A stretch of 64,000 nt of DNA from Bacteroidetes bacterium UBA4414. Lineage in GTDB: Bacteria; Bacteroidota; Bacteroidia; Chitinophagales; Chitinophagaceae. Below the pieces are notes generated by a model that saw only the letters and a list, made by a program, of their open reading frames with translations, was not told where the DNA came from and made no database searches. The stretch is taken from NCBI GenBank assembly GCA_002389765.1, contig DGQM01000017.1, positions 130,027 to 194,026 on the forward strand, in the 5' to 3' direction. The position numbers and the translations under genes are program-made. Shown in pieces: positions 27,417 through 35,430 of this stretch. Positions within the stretch are counted from its first letter, which is position 1. The number at the start of each line of letters is the position of its first letter.

Positions 27417-27432
27417 ATCGCAATATTGCAAT
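27417..27432. promoter_or_regulatory. Candidate ArsR operator 2 (between arsR and the Cys-pair peptide gene)
   Basis: ATCGCAATATTGCAAT, with the perfect 10-base palindrome GCAATATTGC at its centre, lies 19 bases before the start codon at 27452. Its match to the first site suggests a second regulated promoter driving the peptide, arsM, acr3 and arsC apart from arsR. Confidence 0.6.
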
Positions 27433-27451
27433 AACACAATAAATTAGCGTT

Positions 27452-27547
27452 ATGAAAAATCAAATGCAGGTAAGCAACTGCTGCGACACAACAAACGACT
27501 GCTGCGGCGGTAATACGGATTGTTGCGAAGGCTTGGGTTGCTGCTAA
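27452..27547 (+). CDS. 31-residue peptide with four Cys-Cys pairs in the ars operon
   Basis: An ATG-started frame of 31 codons ending TAA. Eight of 31 residues are Cys, all in pairs at 10-11, 17-18, 24-25 and 30-31, giving CC-x5-CC-x5-CC-x4-CC. The linkers are short and polar or glycine-rich (DTTND, GGNTD, EGLG). Two such vicinal thiols could bind As(III) or another soft metal like a small metallothionein. It stands between arsR and arsM and has its own operator candidate upstream and a terminator-like hairpin directly after it, so it would be made in excess over the downstream enzymes. Function is inferred from composition and place. Confidence 0.7.
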   Translation: MKNQMQVSNCCDTTNDCCGGNTDCCEGLGCC

Positions 27548-27553
27548 CAAAAC

Positions 27554-27581
27554 AGCCGGGTGTCTGTATTGATACCCGGCT
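27554..27581 (+). terminator. Hairpin after the Cys-pair peptide gene
   Basis: An 11-bp stem with one G-T pair (AGCCGGGTGTC with GATACCCGGCT) and a 6-base loop, followed by TATATATTTTTC. It may be a partial terminator, so that the peptide transcript is more abundant than the arsM-acr3-arsC transcript. Confidence 0.7.
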
Positions 27582-27615
27582 ATATATTTTTCATGAATCA
27601 TAAATACATAACAAT

Positions 27616-28455
27616 ATGCAAACAGAGCAGGAATTGAAAGAGCTTGTAAAGCAGAAATACAGTGAGATAGCTTTGCAGGATAAAGAAACCAACATGAGCA
27701 GCTGCTGCGGCAGTGGCGGGTGCAGTACAGAGGTGTACAACATCATGAGCGATGACTATACCAAAATGGAAGGCTATCATGCAGATGCAGACCTCGGTTT
27801 GGGTTGCGGATTGCCAACAGAATTTGCACAAATAAAAGAAGGAGATACAGTCATAGACTTAGGTAGCGGTGCAGGTAACGATTGTTTTATAGCACGCAAG
27901 GCTACCGGCGAGAAAGGTAAGGTGATAGGCATAGACTTTACCGAGGCTATGATAGAAAAAGCACGTGCCAATGCAGAGAAGGTAGGCTTTAATAATGTTG
28001 AATTCAGGCAGGGGGATATAGAGAAAATGCCTGTGACGGCAAACATGGCTGATGTAGTAGTGAGTAACTGTGTGCTGAATTTGGTGCCGAATAAAGACGG
28101 TGTATTCAAAGAAATATTCCGTGTGCTGAAGCCCGGTGGACACTTCAGTATATCAGACGTAGTACTGGTAGGCAGCCTGCCCGATAAGCTGCGCAATGTA
28201 GCAGAGATGTATGCAGGTTGCATCAGCGGAGCTATACAAAAAGACGATTATCTGGCGCTGATACAAGCTAATGGATTTGCTAACATCACCCTACAAAAAG
28301 AAAAAGCTATTGTAGTGCCTGACGATATACTGAACCAATACCTGAGTACAGAAGATATTGCTGCATTCAAAAACAGCGGCACAGGTATCTACAGCATTAC
28401 TGTATTTGCTCAAAAACCAGCTGCATGTTGCACACCCGGTGGCGGATGCTGCTAA
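27616..28455 (+). CDS. arsM: Arsenite S-adenosylmethionine methyltransferase
   Basis: 279 residues. The SAM-binding fold begins DTVIDLGSGAGNDCFIA, with motif II at VIGIDFTEAM and the post-motif at LKPGGHFSISDVV. Three Cys match the arsenite-binding trio of ArsM enzymes: Cys64 (LGCGLP), Cys152 (VVSNCVLN) and Cys202 (YAGCISGA), the last two 50 apart as in the algal enzyme. An N-terminal SSCCGSGGC and a C-terminal CC-x5-CC give extra thiols. It methylates As(III) to mono- and dimethyl forms. A putative hairpin precedes it; acr3 follows 33 bases later. Confidence 0.93.
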   Translation: MQTEQELKELVKQKYSEIALQDKETNMSSCCGSGGCSTEVYNIMSDDYTKMEGYHADADLGLGCGLPTEFAQIKEGDTVIDLGSGAGNDCFIARKATGEKGKVIGIDFTEAMIEKARANAEKVGFNNVEFRQGDIEKMPVTANMADVVVSNCVLNLVPNKDGVFKEIFRVLKPGGHFSISDVVLVGSLPDKLRNVAEMYAGCISGAIQKDDYLALIQANGFANITLQKEKAIVVPDDILNQYLSTEDIAAFKNSGTGIYSITVFAQKPAACCTPGGGCC

Positions 28456-28488
28456 TTAAAAAGCTTAATCAACACAAACCAAAACAAT

Positions 28489-29568
28489 ATGTCTGCAAAC
28501 AACTGTGCGCCCGCAGCAGGAAGGAAAAAGCTAGGTTTCCTTGACAGGTACCTGACGTTGTGGATTTTTGCCGCAATGCTACTTGGAGTGGCAATAGGAT
28601 ATTTTATTCCTTCCAGCGCCGATTTTATTAATTCATTCAGCGATGGTACTACCAATATCCCATTAGCTATCGGGTTGATACTGATGATGTATCCGCCGTT
28701 GGCAAAAGTGAGGTACGAGAAGATACCGCAGCTATTTAAGAATGTGAAGCTGTTTTCCTTGTCCATGTTTATTACATGGGTGATAGGTCCGTTCATTATG
28801 TTCTTGTTAGCTATTACATTCCTGAAAGACTATCCTGAATATATGACAGGGCTGATACTGATAGGTATTGCACCATGTATAGCCATGGTAATAGTGTGGA
28901 ATGAACTGGCGGATGGTAACAGGGAATACGTTGCAGGTTTGGTAGGTGTCAATAGCCTGATGCAGGTATTCTTCTTTAGCTTCTATGCATATTTCTACCT
29001 CACTATTATGCCACCGTTGTTTGGCGTAAAAGGTGTAGAGATAGATATTACCATAGGGCAGATTGCAAAGACGGTAGGCATCTATCTGGGTATACCGTTT
29101 GCTATGGGCGTCATCAGCAGATATGGATTGATAGCTGTAAAAGGTGAGGAGTGGTTTCAGACAAAATATCTGCCGCGTATATCGCCCATTACACTGATAG
29201 CCTTGTTGTTTACGATTGTAGTCATGTTCAGCCTGAAAGGACAAATGATAGTACAGATACCGATGGATGTGGTGCGTGTAGCTATACCGCTGGTTATATT
29301 TTTCAGTATTATGTTCCTTATCACATTCTTTGCAGCAAAACGTGCTGGTGCAGACTATTCTCAAAATGCGGCAATAGCATTCACAGCATCCGGCAATAAT
29401 TTTGAATTGGCTATAGCTGTGGCGATAGGTGTGTTTGGTATCAATTCGGGCCAGGCATTTGCAGGAGTTATTGGACCTTTGGTAGAAGTGCCTGCGCTGA
29501 TAACGATGGTAAACATTGCCTACAGACTGAAAAACAAATACTATAATAAAGTAACTGCAACCAACTGA
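28489..29568 (+). CDS. acr3: Acr3-family arsenite efflux permease
   Basis: 359 residues with 10 predicted membrane segments, the normal Acr3 topology. The hallmark Cys130 stands in GIAPCIAMVIVWNELADGN, and Glu306 in the second discontinuous helix region ASGNNFELAIAVAI; both are needed for As(III) transport in this family. It exports arsenite using the proton gradient. It is preceded by arsM and followed by arsC after a single base, so translational coupling is likely. Confidence 0.94.
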   Translation: MSANNCAPAAGRKKLGFLDRYLTLWIFAAMLLGVAIGYFIPSSADFINSFSDGTTNIPLAIGLILMMYPPLAKVRYEKIPQLFKNVKLFSLSMFITWVIGPFIMFLLAITFLKDYPEYMTGLILIGIAPCIAMVIVWNELADGNREYVAGLVGVNSLMQVFFFSFYAYFYLTIMPPLFGVKGVEIDITIGQIAKTVGIYLGIPFAMGVISRYGLIAVKGEEWFQTKYLPRISPITLIALLFTIVVMFSLKGQMIVQIPMDVVRVAIPLVIFFSIMFLITFFAAKRAGADYSQNAAIAFTASGNNFELAIAVAIGVFGINSGQAFAGVIGPLVEVPALITMVNIAYRLKNKYYNKVTATN

Positions 29569-29569
29569 T

Positions 29570-29953
29570 ATGAAAAAACTACTTTTTGTTTGTATAGAAA
29601 ACAGTAACCGCAGCCAGATGGCACAGGCGTTTGCGTTGATGAGTGGTAAGGCAGAGGCATACAGCTCGGGTTCAAAACCATCGGGTATTGTAAATCCTAA
29701 GGCTATTGCTGCCATGCAAGAACTGGGTTATGATTTGACTACACACAAAAGCAAATCGCTGGACGAGGTGAAAGACTTTGCACCGTTTGATGCGGTGGTA
29801 ACAATGGGCTGTGGTGATGCCTGCCCGTGGATGCCAGCCAAGCAGCATATAGACTGGCAGATACCCGACCCGAGAAATATGGAGCCTGAACAGTTTAACG
29901 AGGTGCGCGACATGATACGTGAAAAAGTAAATGAGCTGATAGCATCGCTATAG
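29570..29953 (+). CDS. arsC: Arsenate reductase, low-molecular-weight phosphatase type
   Basis: 127 residues. The P-loop is Cys8-IENSN-Arg14-Ser, the CX5R(S) anion-binding loop, with IEN in place of the common TGN. Cys81 and Cys85 in MGCGDACPWMP correspond to the relay pair of thioredoxin-coupled ArsC, though spaced by four rather than seven residues, and DWQIPDP holds the general-acid Asp. It reduces arsenate to arsenite for Acr3 and ArsM. Last gene of the ars operon. Confidence 0.88.
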   Translation: MKKLLFVCIENSNRSQMAQAFALMSGKAEAYSSGSKPSGIVNPKAIAAMQELGYDLTTHKSKSLDEVKDFAPFDAVVTMGCGDACPWMPAKQHIDWQIPDPRNMEPEQFNEVRDMIREKVNELIASL

Positions 29954-30253
29954 AAAGCAAACGGCGCGCCTTGTAGAGAGGACGCGCCATTCGCTAAACG
30001 TATGAAACACTAAATCGTAGCCTGAATCGCCATTTGTAATGGAACAACCTGATTGAGAAAGCGAGGTTTCGGGATTTGTGGAGTAAATTATTCATAGCTC
30101 ATCTTTTTAATCGTTATCTGATTCTTCAGTATCAAGCTCTACTAAATAAGACGATACAATTTCTGTGCCCGTTGGTATAGAATTGTTATAATAATGTAAA
30201 ACAGATAAGCTCCCGAATTCGGGAGCTTTCTTTATGACAATAGCGTGATATGA
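29954..30253. other. 300-base intergenic region after the ars operon
   Basis: It holds a 6-bp G/C hairpin (GGCGCG at 29963 with CGCGCC at 29983) and, at its right end, a long palindromic terminator. I see no coding frame with gene character and no RNA gene in it. Confidence 0.6.
30207..30228. terminator. Palindromic bidirectional terminator
   Basis: AAGCTCCCGAATTCGGGAGCTT is a perfect 22-base palindrome followed by TTC and a T-rich stretch. It lies between the convergent ars operon and the minus-strand lipoprotein gene. Confidence 0.75.
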
Positions 30254-30676
30254 TCAGTCGCCTTCAGTTACAGGTACCGTTATCTCATAAGTTTGGTCGG
30301 CAGTAATAGTAACAGGTTTGCCTGCCTGCACTGTTTGCTGTATAGTGCTGTCGTAGCCCAAACCATACACATAGTATTTACCTTTCTTCAGGCCTGTAAA
30401 TGTTGAGTATGGAATACCATCTACCACCACACACTTCAGCGAGTCGTCGTATTGCGATGGGCTGAATGTAGCAGAAGGCAGATCGTTGGTATTGTACTTG
30501 ATGTACATTGTACAGTTGTTAATGTATTTACTATGGTGCTTTGGTACAGCTTTGATGCTTGCATTGCCGCCTTTGCCTGCTACCTCAACAGGTTCATCGC
30601 GTCTGCAAGAAGAAGCACTGCATACCAGTATCAGCATTGCGCCGCTAACTACAGATAATACTTTGTTTGTGTACAT
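30254..30676 (-). CDS. Lipoprotein of unknown function (VAGKGG family, copy 1)
   Basis: 140 residues. A signal sequence with lipobox-like SASSC precedes RRDEPVEVAGKGGNASIKAVPKHH. The pattern Cys-Arg-Arg, AGKGG, a YIKYN strand, F/YDDS and KKGKYYVYG also occurs in the lipoprotein encoded at 33480-33923, so the two are paralogues that frame this exported-protein set. The rest looks like a small beta-sandwich. It is the last gene of the MbnP-like set, 20 bases after it. Confidence 0.7.
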   Translation of the reverse strand: MYTNKVLSVVSGAMLILVCSASSCRRDEPVEVAGKGGNASIKAVPKHHSKYINNCTMYIKYNTNDLPSATFSPSQYDDSLKCVVVDGIPYSTFTGLKKGKYYVYGLGYDSTIQQTVQAGKPVTITADQTYEITVPVTEGD

Positions 30677-30696
30677 AACAGGTTTATTTGTGTGGT

Positions 30697-31488
30697 TTAT
30701 TCAGATACAACAGAGCCCAGTGTTATCATATTAGCATAGTTGTTGGCAATCTTTGCAGATGTTGCACCTACACTCATTACCGTACTGCTGGATGCAATAG
30801 ATACTGTATTTGGCGAAAACCATTTCAATACATCTGTATTCAGCATTACGCTCAGTTCTTTAGCCGACGATACATCCATATTTTGCGGGAAGTTGATAGT
30901 TACCTTACGTATGCCGCCTGTAAAGCTGTCGAAACCGCCAATATGGTGTACAAATTTCTTGTCGGTAGTTGTCAATGCAGTGCAAGTGCCTTCCAGTTTT
31001 GCCATTATGTAGCCTGTGTTCCATGTCCAGAACATGCCATTTGCGGGGTCTAATGCACCTGTTTGTGCACCGCTTACGTTGCGTGTGCTATCAACACCTA
31101 TCAGGAAGCTAAAACCTTTGTAGCTGCCTTTAGGTACGCTCTTAAGGTGAAAATGGTGTGAAGATGCAACATCGCCCTGCAGCAAGTGGTAGCTTTCAGG
31201 TTCTGCATATTCGCTTCCATCTGCTTTTATCATTTTGATGTTGGTAATGTAGTAGTTGAATTTTGTAACGGTGAAAGACTCGCCAGCAGCATTGGTGTAG
31301 TTGCCTGTAGTCATTACCAGATCGGCACTACCTGCTTTGTGGCTGAATTCAAAGCCAACTGTACCAACCGTTGTAGTATCTGTTGGGGTAGGTGTAGGAG
31401 TGGTTGTTTTGTTGTCGTCCTTTTTATTGCAGGCAGCAAAAGAAACTGCCAATGCAGCTATTATCGAAAGTGATTTTATCGTATTCAT
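30697..31488 (-). CDS. MbnP-like exported protein
   Basis: 263 residues. Lipobox FAAC at Cys20, a Thr/Pro-rich linker (TTTPTPTPTDTTT), then a beta-rich domain with VGFEFSHKAGSADLVM, FNYYITNIKMIKADGS, SYHLLQGDVASSHHFHLKSVPKGSY and GMFWTWNTGYIMAKLEG. This is the pattern of the MbnP family, first known from methanobactin loci, where MbnP with the di-haem MbnH binds copper through an oxidised Trp. No MbnH-type peroxidase is encoded here. It is probably anchored at the outer membrane; a copper role is inferred from the family only. Confidence 0.75.
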   Translation of the reverse strand: MNTIKSLSIIAALAVSFAACNKKDDNKTTTPTPTPTDTTTVGTVGFEFSHKAGSADLVMTTGNYTNAAGESFTVTKFNYYITNIKMIKADGSEYAEPESYHLLQGDVASSHHFHLKSVPKGSYKGFSFLIGVDSTRNVSGAQTGALDPANGMFWTWNTGYIMAKLEGTCTALTTTDKKFVHHIGGFDSFTGGIRKVTINFPQNMDVSSAKELSVMLNTDVLKWFSPNTVSIASSSTVMSVGATSAKIANNYANMITLGSVVSE

Positions 31489-31543
31489 TTTTTATATTTC
31501 TTTATTAAAGTTAGTTAATAATTATAGACAATATTTATGCCAA

Positions 31544-31945
31544 CTAGGGTTGGCTGGTAAATGTAAACTGTTTGGTGCTTTGGTTGCCATCGTGGTCTAT
31601 CTCAGCCGTCAGGATAAACTGTAAAGTGTCTGCATGGCTTAGTGTATCTACCCAGCTTTGGTTGATGCTTACTTTATCGCTGTGCGTATGCTCGTAATAA
31701 TAAAACAACTCTTTGCCTGTCAATTTGCTTTTCAGCGTCATCTCGTAGCCGTGTAGTTGTGTTATATAACTTATCAGCCCTTGCATTTTTAACGTATCTC
31801 CTGTTTTAAAAGATTGCCCGTCTTGCAACGTGTTTATATCAATTGTTACTTTGTCGGGTTGTGCAGGCGTGTCGTCGTGCTTTTGACAACTTGCAAATGC
31901 AATACTGCCTGCTATTATAACCGCTAATTGTTTAAAAAGTTTCAT
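31544..31945 (-). CDS. Small lipoprotein of unknown function
   Basis: 133 residues with lipobox FASC (Cys20). The mature part has DTPAQPDKVTIDINTLQDGQSFKTGDTLKMQG, then LHGYEMTLKSKLTGKELFYYYEHTHSDK, and looks like one immunoglobulin-like beta domain. The HTHSD segment could bind a metal. It lies between the MbnP-like gene and the outer-membrane protein gene on the same strand and is probably part of one transcription unit. Confidence 0.7.
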   Translation of the reverse strand: MKLFKQLAVIIAGSIAFASCQKHDDTPAQPDKVTIDINTLQDGQSFKTGDTLKMQGLISYITQLHGYEMTLKSKLTGKELFYYYEHTHSDKVSINQSWVDTLSHADTLQFILTAEIDHDGNQSTKQFTFTSQP

Positions 31946-31964
31946 TGCTATTGTAATGGAAAAA

Positions 31965-32879
31965 TCAGAAAAAATATAATAGTCCTGTTTCTACCTTCTG
32001 TGTTGCCTCTACATAGCCCGATGCATAGTGCTGAAATACGGGGATGGCATAACTGCACTGCAGCCCCAGGCGCTTGTAGTATATCTGTGCGCCAGCTGTT
32101 ATATACGTGAGATACCCGCCCGTATTATAATTCAGCCATTTGCGGCTGTAGTTGTCATAATCATGCAGTGCATAGTCTGCACGGATGCCCATTTGCGGTT
32201 GCAGTACAAAGCTTTTAACACGCCACCAATAGAAGCCATTAAGACTTACAGACAATCTGTCGCCATACTTGTAGTTGGCCGCATTGGTAGTAGTAAAGGT
32301 GTACGAGGCGTCTGTATTAAAGCCCGCATTGCGCCCCCGCATGGTATAGTTGGCACTTAGTATAAAGTCCCAACTGCCACTACCTGTTTGTATGTTCATC
32401 ATTTCTCCGGTACTGGCACTTGTAGTGCGCTTGCCGGTGGGTGCTTTGATGCCGCCGCCTCCCAGTAGTATATGCTTGGTGCGTCGACTGTTACTATCGC
32501 CAGTGCGTATAATGGTAGCCATAGCCAGCATGCTTGCATCGCCCAATCCTTTGTAAGTGCCTGTGCCGGTATCTGTTGCCCTGTTGTTGTATTGATAGGG
32601 TAGAAAGCCGAAGAGCTGCACGTGGCTGCCTATATTGGCCTTGCCCCACAGCTGCAGGGTATTGTAATACTCGGTACTGCGTTCTTTGGGTAGGTTTTCA
32701 AAAAGCCCCGGATGCTCGCTGCCAAAGCTGCGATACTGGTATTGTACACCCACAAAGTGTTTGTAGAACTGGGGCAATATACCCAAGCCCTGACTACTGC
32801 CGGAAGCCCCACATACATCGCACGCATGTGCAGACGCATAGGCTACCAGCATAGCTATACTTGCTAGTTTTTTAAGCAT
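31965..32879 (-). CDS. Outer-membrane barrel protein with N-terminal CxxC
   Basis: 304 residues. After a signal sequence (about 1-18) the mature N-terminus contains CDVCGASGSSQGLG, a CxxC pair that could bind metal or form a disulfide. The remainder is alternating beta strands (FVGVQYQYRSF, SHVQLFGFLPYQYNN, WDFILSANYTMRGRN, LSVSLNGFYWWRV, MGIRADYALHDY) and ends VETGLLYFF, with the terminal aromatic residue expected for BAM-assembled barrels. It is probably a porin or channel working with the MbnP-like protein encoded next to it. The substrate is not evident. Confidence 0.7.
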   Translation of the reverse strand: MLKKLASIAMLVAYASAHACDVCGASGSSQGLGILPQFYKHFVGVQYQYRSFGSEHPGLFENLPKERSTEYYNTLQLWGKANIGSHVQLFGFLPYQYNNRATDTGTGTYKGLGDASMLAMATIIRTGDSNSRRTKHILLGGGGIKAPTGKRTTSASTGEMMNIQTGSGSWDFILSANYTMRGRNAGFNTDASYTFTTTNAANYKYGDRLSVSLNGFYWWRVKSFVLQPQMGIRADYALHDYDNYSRKWLNYNTGGYLTYITAGAQIYYKRLGLQCSYAIPVFQHYASGYVEATQKVETGLLYFF

Positions 32880-32960
32880 GAAAATCTGATAAACTACATA
32901 AACATATAGACGCTATCTGCAGGAATATCCTGCGATGCATCAACACAAAACATAGATAGT

Positions 32961-33335
32961 TTATGCAACCTGCGGCGGGTGGAAGATATTGACTAAAGGA
33001 TTGTAACCTTTTGGTGATGTATATATGTCGATATAGGTAATGGCTTCTTCGCAGAAGCATGGTATGAATGTGATAGTAGCAACAGGGAGAAACTCTGCAC
33101 CTTCTGCCTGCGATTGTTTTGATTGTTGATTTTGTTGCTGATTGTTTTCCGTTTTATTCAGTTGCTTGCGCAGATAACACTTACCGTTACACTTCATCTG
33201 CGGGCGCGCTTTGTTTTCGCAAAGCTCTTTGGCTACATAGGATTTATTGGCCTCGTACCACGCCACTATACCCAGCTTCAGTACAGACTGAAAAGAGAGG
33301 CATACTAATAGCAATATGGCAAAGAAATGTTTCAA
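32961..33335 (-). CDS. Small Cys-containing exported or membrane-anchored protein
   Basis: 124 residues. One N-terminal hydrophobic segment (about 3-27), then a conserved-looking block AWYEANKSYVAKELCENK and MKCNGKCYLRKQL with C-x-G-K-C, a Gln/Asn-rich linker, and a second Cys pair in FIPCFCEE. Four or more Cys and its first place in the set suggest metal handling. I know of similar small proteins in Bacteroidota beside metal-transport genes but no tested function. It starts the likely five-gene unit that runs to 30254. Confidence 0.65.
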   Translation of the reverse strand: MKHFFAILLLVCLSFQSVLKLGIVAWYEANKSYVAKELCENKARPQMKCNGKCYLRKQLNKTENNQQQNQQSKQSQAEGAEFLPVATITFIPCFCEEAITYIDIYTSPKGYNPLVNIFHPPQVA

Positions 33336-33431
33336 ATATTGTACAAAGGTATGCCATTAGTAAACACAGCAAATGAGCTTAATCATATTTTAATAGCAGT
33401 GATGTAAAAGATATTAATTATTAAATAAAAA

Positions 33432-33453
33432 AACCACCTGCAAGCAGATGGTT
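33432..33453 (-). terminator. Terminator of the minus-strand lipoprotein gene
   Basis: Read on the minus strand, AACCATCTGC and GCAGGTGGTT pair with one G-T, followed by a run of seven T. It ends the gene at 33480-33923. Confidence 0.7.
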
Positions 33454-33479
33454 CTATTTAAAAACAAAATTGTTATAAA

Positions 33480-33923
33480 CTATGGTTGGTAATAATTGCC
33501 AAAGTTGCGTACGCTGATATCTATGTTATACGTTTGCGGAAAACTATCTACAACCAAGAAGCTACCGTAGCCGTACAGACTATCGTTTGGTGTAACATAC
33601 CTGAAGTCGCGACCTTTTACAAAGAAGTAATAGTTGCCTCTTTTCAGGCTATCAAATACAACCATGAAATTGCCATTCTGGAACTTGATATTGCTGGAAT
33701 CATCAAAGCGAGGATCCTGCATTGTGATAGCGGAATTATAACGGATGTATACTGTTCCGGTATCTATTATTCTTTCATACTGCTTGGTAGTAACCCTCAA
33801 CTGTGCCTTACCACCTTTGCCTGCAACAGGTGCAGCAGGCGGTATTATTTCTTCATTTTTTCTGCGACAGCTAACCGCAACAATGCCTAGAAGTAAAACG
33901 AAAAGTATATGTTTTGTACGCAT
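33480..33923 (-). CDS. Lipoprotein of unknown function (VAGKGG family, copy 2)
   Basis: 147 residues from the ATG at 33923, chosen because MRTKHILFVLLLGIVAVSC is a clear lipoprotein signal with Cys19; the frame is open further upstream but without coding character. The mature part, RRKNEEIIPP, AGKGGKAQLRV, VYIRYN, FDDSSN and KRGNYYFFVKG, follows the same order of motifs as the lipoprotein at 30254-30676. Function unknown. It is divergent from the T9SS cargo gene at 34018 across 94 bases. Confidence 0.75.
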   Translation of the reverse strand: MRTKHILFVLLLGIVAVSCRRKNEEIIPPAAPVAGKGGKAQLRVTTKQYERIIDTGTVYIRYNSAITMQDPRFDDSSNIKFQNGNFMVVFDSLKRGNYYFFVKGRDFRYVTPNDSLYGYGSFLVVDSFPQTYNIDISVRNFGNYYQP

Positions 33924-34017
33924 AATGTTTAAAGATATAATTAGTTTGGGTTTTATAAAATAGTCTGCCCTAAAAAAGTTTCGTATAAATACGGAAATAA
34001 TGTGAAATTTATAAGGT

Positions 34018-35406
34018 ATGAAGGCAAGATGTACCATAAATATGGTTGCAGGGGTGGCACTGATGGTGTTGTTGCAGTTGCTATGCAATACTGCAACACA
34101 TGGGCAAGGGGCTATGAGGCTGCTAGCAGAAGCGGTATATGCTAACGATTCTGTCAATTACACGTTATCTGATAGTACCAGCTACATATATAGTAGCGGG
34201 CGCACCAGTAATATGAAGACAGGGCAACATATGTTTGATACGGCATCGCATTGGGTAACACTATCCAGAGCCCCGTACGTGCGCAATATGCAGGTATATG
34301 ATGCCGTAAACAGAGTAACAGGTGCTACAACACAGCTGTACAAAGGTGCCGGCTGGCGCAACAGTCAACAGTTTCTCTACAAATATCTGTCGGGTAACCA
34401 ATATGATACGGTATGGCTGAATAGCTGGGATACTGCCAATGCGGTATGGAATACGAGGCGCATTTACAAATACAAATACGCTGCCGGGCATATAGACAGT
34501 ATATACTGGCTGAAGCCTGCCGGTAGCAGTTGGACTATAGAAGCTGTGGATGCCTATGTATATACAGATACACTGCTTACCAAACATACGCTGGATGTGT
34601 GGAACGATACATTGAGCCAGTGGGACAGATGGCAGTTGGAAACCTATCACTATGACGCAATAGGCAAAGCAGACACGTATGAACGATATACCATTGATAT
34701 CCCTACACGATTGCTAAAGCCGGAAAGGAAAGAAGTATATGTATACGATGCTGCCCAACGAATAGCGGGAAAATGGACGTATTACTGGTTTACCGTATCG
34801 CAAAGCTGGCAAGGCATTAATGAGTTTTACTACAGCTACAACAGCCACGGTGATATAGATGTAGAAGTGAAAAACTATTGGGATTTGTTTGCAGGGATGT
34901 GGGGGCCGCTAAGCAAAACATACTACTATTACGATTTGTCTTTCAATATTACCGATATCATAGAAAAGCAGTTCGACTATCCGATATTTAAGAACTATGC
35001 TACTACCAGCTGGTTGTATAACAGCAGCGGGCTGCCTACCATAAAGCGCGATTATGTATGGAGCGACTTGTGGAATACATGGTTGCCCGAAAAGAGCAAT
35101 AATAGCCAGATACTATACTACTACGAAAAGTATAATAACATAGCAGCATCGCCTGCAACAATATTGGCAGATGTATATCCCAACCCCGCTACAGGCAGTG
35201 TAAACCTGCGGCTACATAACAGGCCTGAAAAACCGGTAGCAATACATCTGCACGATATGCAGGGCAGGCTGGTGTGCATGTGGCAGGAAAACGCAGACGA
35301 TAGCTACACCCTGCAATTGCAAGGGTTGCAAAGCGGGCAATATTTGCTAAGGGTAGCAACAGGTAGTGAAGAAATGACAAAACTGTTAATCATTGCCAAT
35401 CAATAA
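34018..35406 (+). CDS. T9SS cargo protein with YD-like repeats
   Basis: 462 residues with a signal peptide (about 1-30, NTATHG then mature Gln). The central part repeats a pattern of about 45-50 residues built on W...W.....Y.Y...G.ID and YHYDAIGKADTYERY, YSYNSHGDIDVEVKNY, YYYDLSFNITDIIEK, so it is an elongated repeat protein rather like YD/RHS-type sheets. A T9SS type A sorting domain occupies about 385-462 (DVYPNPATGSVNL to TKLLIIANQ). A related cargo protein with the same repeat style is encoded at 36042-37448. Confidence 0.82.
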   Translation: MKARCTINMVAGVALMVLLQLLCNTATHGQGAMRLLAEAVYANDSVNYTLSDSTSYIYSSGRTSNMKTGQHMFDTASHWVTLSRAPYVRNMQVYDAVNRVTGATTQLYKGAGWRNSQQFLYKYLSGNQYDTVWLNSWDTANAVWNTRRIYKYKYAAGHIDSIYWLKPAGSSWTIEAVDAYVYTDTLLTKHTLDVWNDTLSQWDRWQLETYHYDAIGKADTYERYTIDIPTRLLKPERKEVYVYDAAQRIAGKWTYYWFTVSQSWQGINEFYYSYNSHGDIDVEVKNYWDLFAGMWGPLSKTYYYYDLSFNITDIIEKQFDYPIFKNYATTSWLYNSSGLPTIKRDYVWSDLWNTWLPEKSNNSQILYYYEKYNNIAASPATILADVYPNPATGSVNLRLHNRPEKPVAIHLHDMQGRLVCMWQENADDSYTLQLQGLQSGQYLLRVATGSEEMTKLLIIANQ

Positions 35407-35410
35407 AATG

Positions 35411-35418
35411 TACATTTG
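35411..35418 (+). promoter_or_regulatory. Candidate -7 element
   Basis: TACATTTG matches TAnnTTTG and lies 12 bases before the ATG at 35431. No clear -33 TTTG is present. Confidence 0.35.
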
Positions 35419-35430
35419 CGCCATTCAAAA

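Noticed and set aside
33924..34157. N-terminal extension of the lipoprotein gene (33480) by 78 codons
   Set aside because: The extension crosses the divergent gene's start and places the lipoprotein signal sequence internally; the ATG at 33923 explains the protein better.
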